Below are positions 4,871 through 11,294 of a DNA stretch of 11,294 bases, in pieces. Source of the stretch: CAYHKY01 sp964357355 (GTDB lineage Bacteria; Patescibacteriota; Microgenomatia; UBA10105); assembly GCA_964357355.1 (NCBI GenBank), contig CAYHKY010000054.1, forward strand, positions 1 through 11,294, read 5' to 3'. The notes under the pieces are model-generated. The model saw only the letters and a list, made by a program, of their open reading frames with translations. It had not been told where the DNA came from and searched no databases. The translations under genes were made by a program, and so were the position numbers. The first letter of the stretch is position 1; each line of letters begins with the position of its first letter.

Positions 4871-7066
4871 ATGTATATGAGTCAAGTAGCTATATTTTAC
4901 TTCATGCTCTCATCTTTAGCGGGTATTTTAACCATGTTTCTTTTTCCTCTGCAATTACCACGCATAATCAAACTATTTGCCGGGCCGGCTCTGGGTATTG
5001 TTATTACTACAGAGTTAATTTTAATTATTAGTTTGCTAATGGGGTTTTCTCCACTTAGTATTTGGTTTGCTTTAATTCTTTTTATTCTCGGAATAAGTTT
5101 CGTTTGGATAAGTTGCAATTCCGCATTTCCTCCTCATAAAATGGGCAAATTGGGTGACATAATTTATAAATGTTGGTGGGAGTTCCGTAATCACTGGCCA
5201 TTATTTTTTATCCTTTTCTCAATAGGTTCACTTGTAGTTTATATCTTCTGGACCAAAGTGTTAGCTCCTAATTCCTTCGGTCTCGTAACCGGAGGTGAAG
5301 GCATTTACGGCGATACGGCACTCCATAGCGCTTACACGATGGCGATTGTTGAACAAGGACTCCCCCCTACCAATCCTTTGTTTGCGCATATCCCTCTCAT
5401 CTATCCTTTTCTAGTCAACCTTTTCTCCGCCTCTCTTGTCAAACTCGGGATGAATTTGAGGTTTGCCTTTATACTACCGCAACTTATGTATTTTTTGGGG
5501 TTTACAACTTTATTTTATTGGGTGGCAAAAATCGTATGTAGATTTACTTATCGCGAAGGGGATAAAATTTTTGCTGGTCTCATTGAGCGAGGCCATATAC
5601 TGAATGGAGAAAAAGCACTTTATCCAAGCGAATTGAGATCCAAGAAAATTTTGTCACCGAGCGATAAAAATTGGAACACTTTTGCAGCAGGACCCGCCGC
5701 CAATCTTGCCGTCTTTTTTGCCATGCTCATATTTTTCCTCGGGTGGGGTTTGGGGTTTACCCAGTATCTGCAAACCGGGATCCAAAGCGGTGTCTGGGAA
5801 ATTACCCGCGAATACACTAATAATTTGCCCGGATTTCATATGCACAATCCACTGGTAGGCCTCATCTTCCCCGAACGTTCATTCCTTCCCGGCCTGTTTA
5901 TTGGAATGTTGATAACACTTTTATGCCTTGACCAATATGTCATTGCGAGGAGACCCGACTTGGTCGGGACGACAAAGCAATCTCAACCTACAACTTATAA
6001 CCCATCTACCTACGGTAGATCTGCCGCAGGCAGACAACTCACAACCTACAACTTTCAACTTACAACCATTGGCATCTTATTAGGTATTCTCCCTCTCTGG
6101 CACATGCATACGTTTCTTTTTTTTGGAATGGCAGTGGGAGTATGGTATTTAAGTAGTTTTCTATTTGAAACAGGCAAAAATATCGTCATTCCCGCGAAAG
6201 CGGGAATCTATCAGAAAAGATCCCCGATCAAGTCGGGGATGACAATGGTGTTTAGATCAATCTTTATCACCTACTCCATCGCCTTCCTCCTCACATTGCC
6301 GGTATTTCTCTGGTTCCGGGGACAAATCTTCCATGACTCGTTTTTCCATTTTGTCACAAGTTGGATGGATTCGAGGATTAATCCCCTACTATTTTGGTTA
6401 AAAAATACAGGGCTAATTATTCCCCTCGCGCTCCTGGGAGTTTTTTGGATGAAAAAATCTCTCCGGCTGTTCTTTTTACCCGCGTTTATAATGTATATTC
6501 TTGCCAACTTTGTCGTCTTTCAACCCTGGGATTGGGACAATATCAAACTTTTTTCCTGGGTATTTTTATTTTTCTCGATAGCCGCAGGATACTGCCTCGC
6601 ACGCCTATATTCGTCGTATCTGCCCATTAGATTAATTGGATTAATATGTCTAATTAGTTTGATTGCTTCCGGTATCCTTTCTCTCATCAATATCTCCTCA
6701 AAAGAATTTACTATCTACGACAATGCCGACATTGAGCTTGCCAATTGGGTAAAATCAAACACTTCCAAAGACGCAGTCATTCTTATCGACCCCTGGCCCA
6801 ACCACCCGGTACCGGGATTAGCGGGCAGAAGTGTCTATGTGGGCTACCCGGGGCATCTGTGGGTCCATGGGATTGTCTATGGAGTCCGGGAGAGTCAGGT
6901 CAAAAAAGTTTTAGCGGGTGATGTGTTAACTCTGAATAATTTGGAAATCCCCATTAACTATATAGTTGCTGAAAAAAGTCACGCTGCCCCGCTTGTGGAA
7001 AAACAAATACCGATAGTATTTGAAAATAAAAAGTTTGTGGTATTACGAAATGAATTGGTTAAATGA
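4871..7066 (+). CDS. Polytopic GT-C-like membrane glycosyltransferase with in-frame repeat insertions
   Basis: The 731-residue product (from ATG 4871) is a paralogue of the divergent 2780-4708 protein. It shares the outer-loop DxxxH motif (GDTALH, about D148/H152), HIPLIYPFLVNLFSA, a LLFWLKNTGLIIPLALLG helix matching LFWFKNTGFFLPLMLLG, and a soluble C-terminal part with DAVILIDPWPNHPVPGLAGR. Probable role: transfer of a lipid-linked sugar on the outer membrane face; the substrate is unknown. It carries two stretches that the paralogue lacks, both encoded by DNA repeats read in frame: about residues 357-399 (nt 5939-6067) and 439-458 (nt 6185-6243, peptide VIPAKAGIYQKR...). Both lie in hydrophilic loops between membrane helices, so the enzyme may still work. 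A third long loop (about 226-277) is also absent from the paralogue. The TTG at 4838 is an alternative start. The TGA stop overlaps the end of the convergent gene by 8 bases. Confidence 0.8.
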   Translation: MYMSQVAIFYFMLSSLAGILTMFLFPLQLPRIIKLFAGPALGIVITTELILIISLLMGFSPLSIWFALILFILGISFVWISCNSAFPPHKMGKLGDIIYKCWWEFRNHWPLFFILFSIGSLVVYIFWTKVLAPNSFGLVTGGEGIYGDTALHSAYTMAIVEQGLPPTNPLFAHIPLIYPFLVNLFSASLVKLGMNLRFAFILPQLMYFLGFTTLFYWVAKIVCRFTYREGDKIFAGLIERGHILNGEKALYPSELRSKKILSPSDKNWNTFAAGPAANLAVFFAMLIFFLGWGLGFTQYLQTGIQSGVWEITREYTNNLPGFHMHNPLVGLIFPERSFLPGLFIGMLITLLCLDQYVIARRPDLVGTTKQSQPTTYNPSTYGRSAAGRQLTTYNFQLTTIGILLGILPLWHMHTFLFFGMAVGVWYLSSFLFETGKNIVIPAKAGIYQKRSPIKSGMTMVFRSIFITYSIAFLLTLPVFLWFRGQIFHDSFFHFVTSWMDSRINPLLFWLKNTGLIIPLALLGVFWMKKSLRLFFLPAFIMYILANFVVFQPWDWDNIKLFSWVFLFFSIAAGYCLARLYSSYLPIRLIGLICLISLIASGILSLINISSKEFTIYDNADIELANWVKSNTSKDAVILIDPWPNHPVPGLAGRSVYVGYPGHLWVHGIVYGVRESQVKKVLAGDVLTLNNLEIPINYIVAEKSHAAPLVEKQIPIVFENKKFVVLRNELVK
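5939..5984. repeat. GTCATTGCGAGG-type REP hairpin inside the coding region
   Basis: The unit runs from GTCATTGCGAGG to GCAATCTC. The outer stem is ATTGC (5942-5946) with GCAAT (5977-5981); the inner stem is CCCGAC (5954-5959) with GTCGGG (5963-5968) around TTG. This is the general form of a dispersed bacterial palindrome of the GTCATTGCGAG...GCAATCTC kind. It is read in frame as VIARRPDLVGTTKQSQ. Confidence 0.75.
5984..6069. repeat. CAACYTA-type heptamer repeats flanking twin hairpins, in coding region
   Basis: Heptamers run in register: CAACCTA, CAACTTA, TAACCCA (5984-6004), and after an interruption CAACTCA, CAACCTA, CAACTTT, CAACTTA, CAACCAT (6035-6069). The interruption holds two adjacent hairpins: ATCTACC/GGTAGAT (6004-6020, loop TAC) and TCTGCC/GGCAGA (6020-6034, loop GCA). 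The second looks like the first with one compensated base pair. The stretch encodes a Thr/Tyr/Gln-rich loop without breaking the frame. Confidence 0.7.
6185..6243. mobile_element. REPIN-like paired hairpin, copy 3, inside coding region (59 bp)
   Basis: The core is GTCAT to ATGAC: ATTCCCGC/GCGGGAAT (6188-6195 with 6200-6207), ATCT, an 8-base spacer, AGAT, ATCCCCGA/TCGGGGAT (6220-6227 with 6233-6240). The plan and the 59-base length are the same as the core at 4745-4803, but the ATTCAGT ends are missing. It is translated as VIPAKAGIYQKRSPIKSGMT, a peptide typical of this repeat type when it is read in this frame. Confidence 0.8.
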
Positions 7067-8576
7067 CGTAAATCCTGTATGCAATTTCTCCGTTTGGATA
7101 ACTGATCTCTTCAAGAGGTTGCCAGCCTTCAAGGACTCCTGGTGTCACATATAGATTTTTTCCGGTTACAGGTATCAAACCCGGATCTGTAACGTTAAAA
7201 AAATAGGGAGGCAATGCATCTTTTTGCGGGGAAGTTTGGTACAAAAGGGGGTCAACCTTGAGATAATAAAGGTAACTCACTCTGGCAGCACCGCTTTCTG
7301 CAAAATATACCTCTTCATACCCGTTGCGAATCCGCAACACTTCATCAGTCACTCTTTTGATCCCCACCTGCCAATCCCAACCGGAATTAGGCACATAATG
7401 GTAATGATAAACATTCAAAAAGTTTATTAAAGAAATTCCAAGTATGGAAGTATAAAAAACCACAACAATTTTTCTCAATTTATCCTTTTTAATATGCATA
7501 CACAAAGTCACAAATCCGTATGCTGAAACAAATACCATCACAGGAATTGCCAAACTACCGCGAAGCGCGTGCGGACTCAACGTGGTTATTGCCGGAGGAA
7601 TGAAACAAATAAATAAGAACGTTATCATAAATATATATTCCCGGGTATGTTTCTTAATTAGGGCGACCAGTCCTAATACCACAAACGGGGCTTCAATTAA
7701 ATACAACAATCCCCAACGATAGGAAGTTAAGTGTGCAATTGTCGGCTCACCACGAATAAAAAGAGTATCTGGTGAGACATTTTTCCAATATTGGTTTGCG
7801 AATGTTTTTAGCAGATTTTGCGGTTGCGGCTGATAAAAAATTGATACTTGTTGCGCCCTTGCCAAACCTGCAGGACTCATAGAATAACGAATAAATGGAA
7901 TTATGACGGTCAACCCGAGAAGAAATCCGCATATCCACCACCAGAATGGGATTTTGCGTAGATATAAAATAAATAATATAAAAAGAACAAGCGGTAAGAC
8001 AATCCTCACACTATTATAGGAATAAAGAGACAACGAAAAACTCAAAACTGCTACGAGAAAAAACCGGATGCGGTGAGTTCGAATTGATCTGAAAAAAAAG
8101 GCAAGCGCCAAAATGATGAAGAAAATTGCTGCACTTGCCTCAAACCCCGGCCTGGTAAACTGCAAATGCCATGGGGAAATCGCCAATAATCCAGCTGCAA
8201 CAAGCCCAACAGTTATTTTTTTATTTTGTTCCCTAACCAATTCAAAACATAAAAAATAAATACACAGTATGGTTGCTGTACCGAAGAGAACTGCGGGTAA
8301 ACGCACCGCAAAACTGGATGGCCCGAAAAATATTTGCGCGATAAATACAGAATAAATATACACCGGCAGTTTGTATTCCCCGAACGCTTCAAAAAAAAGT
8401 GGAATTGATTTGCCATGTTCATCACGCCCAGTTGTCAGAAGTGAATACGCATTGTATCCAATAGACGCCTCATCGATATAGAGGCCTGCGGGACTCGAAG
8501 TCAACCTATAGAATCGAATTGCAAAACCAATACCAATAATGAGACTCAAATAAATTATGACACGCTTTTTTGACAT
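7059..8576 (-). CDS. GT39/PMT_2-like (ArnT-type) membrane glycosyltransferase
   Basis: The 505-residue polytopic protein begins with one membrane segment, followed by an outer loop with YIDEASIGYNAYSLL (D35, E36). It continues with EYKLPVYIYS (about 67-76) and FAVRLPAVLFGT (about 89-100), the usual order for the PMT_2 domain of GT39/GT83 enzymes such as ArnT. These enzymes use the loop acid to transfer a sugar from a polyprenyl-phosphate carrier to a lipid or protein on the outer face. The C-terminal 100 or so residues are soluble. The donor and acceptor cannot be read from the sequence. ATG 8576 lies 2 bases after the stop of the upstream gene at 8579, so the two are probably co-transcribed and translationally coupled; no Shine-Dalgarno is visible. 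The TAA end overlaps the convergent gene by 8 bases, leaving no room for a separate terminator. Confidence 0.85.
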   Translation of the reverse strand: MSKKRVIIYLSLIIGIGFAIRFYRLTSSPAGLYIDEASIGYNAYSLLTTGRDEHGKSIPLFFEAFGEYKLPVYIYSVFIAQIFFGPSSFAVRLPAVLFGTATILCIYFLCFELVREQNKKITVGLVAAGLLAISPWHLQFTRPGFEASAAIFFIILALAFFFRSIRTHRIRFFLVAVLSFSLSLYSYNSVRIVLPLVLFILFILYLRKIPFWWWICGFLLGLTVIIPFIRYSMSPAGLARAQQVSIFYQPQPQNLLKTFANQYWKNVSPDTLFIRGEPTIAHLTSYRWGLLYLIEAPFVVLGLVALIKKHTREYIFMITFLFICFIPPAITTLSPHALRGSLAIPVMVFVSAYGFVTLCMHIKKDKLRKIVVVFYTSILGISLINFLNVYHYHYVPNSGWDWQVGIKRVTDEVLRIRNGYEEVYFAESGAARVSYLYYLKVDPLLYQTSPQKDALPPYFFNVTDPGLIPVTGKNLYVTPGVLEGWQPLEEISYPNGEIAYRIYVI

Positions 8577-8578
8577 AG

Positions 8579-10141
8579 TTAAAAAGGATTCTGATTGTTA
8601 ATTTTACGTAAGTCATCATCTGTAACTTCAAATACCAACTGGCTGTATCCCACATTATCAACCGGGTCTTTTTTGAGCTGTCTAAGCCACCGATATTCAT
8701 CGTAATAAAAGTTGTTCACATTGTTTACATTTACCAAAAACGTTCCAACACCCGGTGTGGGATCGATCTTTTGGCGTACATTGGGATGCGTTTGCAGATA
8801 CTGGGCTAAGAAAATTTCATCCTGTCCCCAATCAATATTGGAATCTGCCACATATTTCCATAAATTTTTTGGTCCGCCAATCAGTTCATTGGCATATGCC
8901 AGGTAATGGGGTGCAATTGAGATAGTTCCCCAAACATACCAAATTAAAAGTGAAGTAATCCCCAGACGAACCCGGAAAAGTTTTTCAGGGGACACCACCT
9001 TGAGCTTCCAAAGTGGCGCAATAAAAAGAATTATCAATGGGTAAACCATCAACAGATAACGCAAACCGTGGTTGATGCGGTTAAAAAACATGAAATAGAA
9101 AAAATGTGAAGCAATGAGAAATACCATCATTGTCATTAGTAATGGAGGAGGAGAAATTTTCTTATTAAACCAGGCAATGGTAGCCATAATCAATAATAAA
9201 AGTAAAGACAACGGTGTCTTGATCATAAATACGATCGGAAAATAGTACCAGCGGCCGTTGAAATATTTTTCTCCCCATAAATAACTTCCCCATCCGGACT
9301 CGGATATCTGCATGGCATCATCCAATCCCCGAAGGTATGCTCCGGGCAATAAATACAATAATTGGCGAGTAAACGGAGTTGAAGCTACAATCTGAAATTT
9401 CTGACTTTGCCAAGTTGGAGGCAGATGTCCGGTTTCGCGAAATAAATATCCGGCGTGAAGTACAACCAGCGCAACCAGAAATAATCCAATAACTTTGGGT
9501 ATGCTACGATACCGCATTTGTTTCGTGGCTATAAAAAGGCAGGTAAAAACTAAATAAATCGGCAGCAACAATAACGAAGAACCTTTTGTCAACAAAGCTA
9601 TACCCAAAATCATACCGCCCAAAAATAACCTCCGAAGCGTGGGCTGACGCAAAAATAAATAATAGGAAATGGCAGATGCAAACACGGTGATTGCCTGCAG
9701 ATAGTCCTGTTTTAATAACCGTCCGTGAGCTAGTATCTCTGGATTATAAAGAAATAGTACCAAGGAAACCAAGGCACAGCCCTTCCCAAAAAATCGCCGG
9801 ACAACTAAATATACGCTGACAGCGCCCAATATGTAAAAAGGGAGCAAAGTCATTCTTCCCCAAAAAAGCCGTTGGGTGAAAGCACCATCAGGGAAAGCCC
9901 GATATACCCAACCAAAGATATAATACAAAAGCGGCGGATACCTGGATGCCTCTAAAGTATCCCAACGAAAATTGGTCACCACATATTTCGCATCTATGAG
10001 GCTGACTGTCTTTTCATCGTAAACAGCACTGACTAAAGGCAGTTGGTAACAAAATAAAAATACTCCAATTATTAATAATCCAAGAACGGCCAGCAATTCC
10101 CCTGCCGGGATAGATTTAACAGTAATAAATATCCTTTTCAC
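8579..10141 (-). CDS. GT39/PMT_2-like membrane glycosyltransferase, first gene of a two-gene unit
   Basis: The 520-residue polytopic protein has an N-terminal membrane segment, then VYDEKTVSLIDAKYV (D42, E43) in the first outer loop and RYPPLLYYIFGWVYR (about 67-81), as in PMT_2 enzymes. Further on come NHGLRYLLMVYPL in a late helix and ANELIGGPKNLWKYVADSNI leading into DWGQDE (DSNIDWGQDE about 433-442). The last motif is typical of many bacterial GT39 homologues, with the SN(L/I)DWGQD signature outside the membrane. The expected reaction is sugar transfer from a lipid-phosphate donor on the outer face; the acceptor is unknown. The start is GTG 10141, since TAA lies in frame 12 bases upstream (10151-10153). 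There is no Shine-Dalgarno and no strong -10 box. The divergent gene starts only 48 bases away, so the promoters overlap. Stop TAA, then the 7059-8576 gene 2 bases on. Confidence 0.85.
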   Translation of the reverse strand: MKRIFITVKSIPAGELLAVLGLLIIGVFLFCYQLPLVSAVYDEKTVSLIDAKYVVTNFRWDTLEASRYPPLLYYIFGWVYRAFPDGAFTQRLFWGRMTLLPFYILGAVSVYLVVRRFFGKGCALVSLVLFLYNPEILAHGRLLKQDYLQAITVFASAISYYLFLRQPTLRRLFLGGMILGIALLTKGSSLLLLPIYLVFTCLFIATKQMRYRSIPKVIGLFLVALVVLHAGYLFRETGHLPPTWQSQKFQIVASTPFTRQLLYLLPGAYLRGLDDAMQISESGWGSYLWGEKYFNGRWYYFPIVFMIKTPLSLLLLLIMATIAWFNKKISPPPLLMTMMVFLIASHFFYFMFFNRINHGLRYLLMVYPLIILFIAPLWKLKVVSPEKLFRVRLGITSLLIWYVWGTISIAPHYLAYANELIGGPKNLWKYVADSNIDWGQDEIFLAQYLQTHPNVRQKIDPTPGVGTFLVNVNNVNNFYYDEYRWLRQLKKDPVDNVGYSQLVFEVTDDDLRKINNQNPF

Positions 10142-10177
10142 TATAGTTTAAAACCATCTTACATGAATAAACTTTGC

Positions 10178-10183
10178 TATACT
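10178..10183 (+). promoter_or_regulatory. -10 box of the 10190 gene, leaderless geometry
   Basis: TATACT (5 of 6 consensus bases) ends six bases before ATG 10190, the same spacing as at 4871 and 2042. No clear -35 is seen at 16-18 bases. There is no Shine-Dalgarno sequence between this box and the ATG. Confidence 0.5.
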
Positions 10184-10189
10184 AGCTTG

Positions 10190-11294
10190 ATGGCTAATTA
10201 TTTGTTTGGCCGTATAAAACAACTTGATGTGGTGTGGATCTTTTGTGGATTTTTGGCATTTTTTGTATTATCCGTCATTCCGCAAAAACTTGAGTTTTAC
10301 AGTTTGCAAAATGCGGTTGTCGAATCTCTGGTCGAACGACACGCCTGGGGAATGCAAGGAGCATCAAAGTCAGAGAATGAAAACAATTGGTTTTTTCAAA
10401 ATATAGAAACGCATACTCCCCAACTCGTATTTGTGGGAGACGTATATCCGTACAAAAACCTTTGGTATCCTGCCAAATCATACGGACCGCAATATGCGGG
10501 AACATTGGTATACGCCTTTCTTTACCATATATTAGGTTTAACATTTCAATCCCATTATTTATTAGTCAGTACCATACTTCTTATCTTTACATCTTTCATG
10601 TTAGTCTCAAGCGGTGGAACGCTCACCTATATGGCCGCGAAATATGTTACGGGAAACCGATTAAAAGCATTGTTTGTAAGCATCAGTTTGGTTTTTGGTT
10701 CACTTCTTACCGGTGGAATAAATATCAGAAATGAAGAAACATTTGGGTACTGGATTTTTATTTGCGTCTACGCGCTGACATTTCTGCCGCTTAAACACAA
10801 GGTGTGGCCGATAGTTCTCACATTGTTACTTTACTACAGTGTATTTTCACTCCCTATCGTTATCTTGCTTATGCCACTCGGATTGTTTCGGATTTACCAA
10901 AGTGGAGGTAAAAATGTCCTGAAAACATTTATCCTCACCAATATCTTGTGTATTGGTACCATCTTTGTCCACAATTTTCTCATCTTTGGCCGATTTGTAT
11001 TTTCCAATTACACGATCGGTGAAGAGTTGAATCCCGGATACCGGTTAGGCCAATTTGCTTTTTCCTGGCCTAACTGGATTGAAAAGTTGCAGTTTTATTT
11101 CTTGAACCCGCAAACTTCAATTCTCACCAATTATCCCCTGATTATTTTGGGATTTACCGGCATTTGGATGTCGAAACAATCAACTCTCACAAAACTGGTC
11201 ACTTTTGCCACTGTTTTGGGGTTTGCGTTCTATATCACCAATATCGGCGAACTCACCGGTTGGGTGGGGTTTGGCTCGGGCCGTTATATGCTGG
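10190..11294 (+). CDS. Polytopic membrane protein, probable GT-C glycosyltransferase (cut by window end)
   Basis: An uninterrupted frame runs from ATG 10190 to the right edge, about 368 residues so far, beginning MANYLFGRIKQLDVVWIF. It has an N-terminal membrane segment (about 14-30). An outer loop of about 70 residues follows, with GDVYPYKNLWYPAKSYGPQY near 84-103, then about seven further hydrophobic segments. A tryptophan-, tyrosine- and acid-containing loop after the first helix suggests the PMT_2/GT-C fold and fits the neighbours. However, the clear DE motif of the two minus-strand genes is not evident, so family membership is tentative. The ATG is chosen because of the -10 box six bases upstream. 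The gene is divergent from the 8579-10141 gene. No internal stops or repeats were seen. Confidence 0.65.
   Translation, partial: MANYLFGRIKQLDVVWIFCGFLAFFVLSVIPQKLEFYSLQNAVVESLVERHAWGMQGASKSENENNWFFQNIETHTPQLVFVGDVYPYKNLWYPAKSYGPQYAGTLVYAFLYHILGLTFQSHYLLVSTILLIFTSFMLVSSGGTLTYMAAKYVTGNRLKALFVSISLVFGSLLTGGINIRNEETFGYWIFICVYALTFLPLKHKVWPIVLTLLLYYSVFSLPIVILLMPLGLFRIYQSGGKNVLKTFILTNILCIGTIFVHNFLIFGRFVFSNYTIGEELNPGYRLGQFAFSWPNWIEKLQFYFLNPQTSILTNYPLIILGFTGIWMSKQSTLTKLVTFATVLGFAFYITNIGELTGWVGFGSGRYML

Noticed and set aside
5939..6243. CRISPR array or tandem repeat locus
   Set aside because: The units are different palindromes with no regular spacers and no cas genes nearby.

Overview
The window carries a locus of membrane glycosyltransferases, probably from a Patescibacteria/CPR bacterium of Microgenomates type. 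That placement is an inference from style: AT-leaning DNA, almost no Shine-Dalgarno sites, several large GT-C enzymes side by side, and many small GTCATTCCCG-type hairpin repeats. No marker gene confirms it. The code looks standard: UGA ends the gene at 4871-7066.

Layout. 48-2042 (minus) is one reading frame broken by a single UGA at 1314-1316. The upstream part encodes a tandem duplication of a transposase-type helix-turn-helix pair. The downstream part encodes a two-helix membrane anchor and a processive GT2 glycosyltransferase, which also appears to lack its usual C-terminal membrane helices. 2043-2779 has no convincing gene; it holds a promoter, a perfect 16-bp palindrome and a paired-hairpin mobile repeat. 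2780-4708 (minus) and 4871-7066 (plus) are divergent paralogous GT-C-like proteins with a shared DxxxH motif, separated by a second copy of the mobile repeat. 7059-8576 and 8579-10141 (both minus, 2 bases apart) are two GT39/PMT_2-like enzymes. 10190 to the right edge (plus) is a further polytopic protein, probably another such enzyme, cut by the window end.

How they may work together. GT-C enzymes normally use lipid-phosphate-linked sugars on the outer side of the membrane, and GT2 enzymes work on the cytoplasmic side. The set fits cell-surface glycan assembly or surface-protein glycosylation. No nucleotide-sugar, flippase or acceptor genes are visible, so the product is unknown.

Most notable points: (1) a probable HTH-HTH-TM-GT2 fusion interrupted by one UGA, which aligns with an arginine of the other internal repeat; (2) three genes with a -10 box exactly six bases before ATG, the geometry of leaderless transcripts; (3) three REPIN-like paired hairpins with covarying stems, two of them inside larger elements bounded by ATTCAGTT/AACTGAAT-type ends; (4) two repeat insertions carried in frame inside the GT-C gene at 4871-7066, both in loops absent from its neighbouring paralogue.
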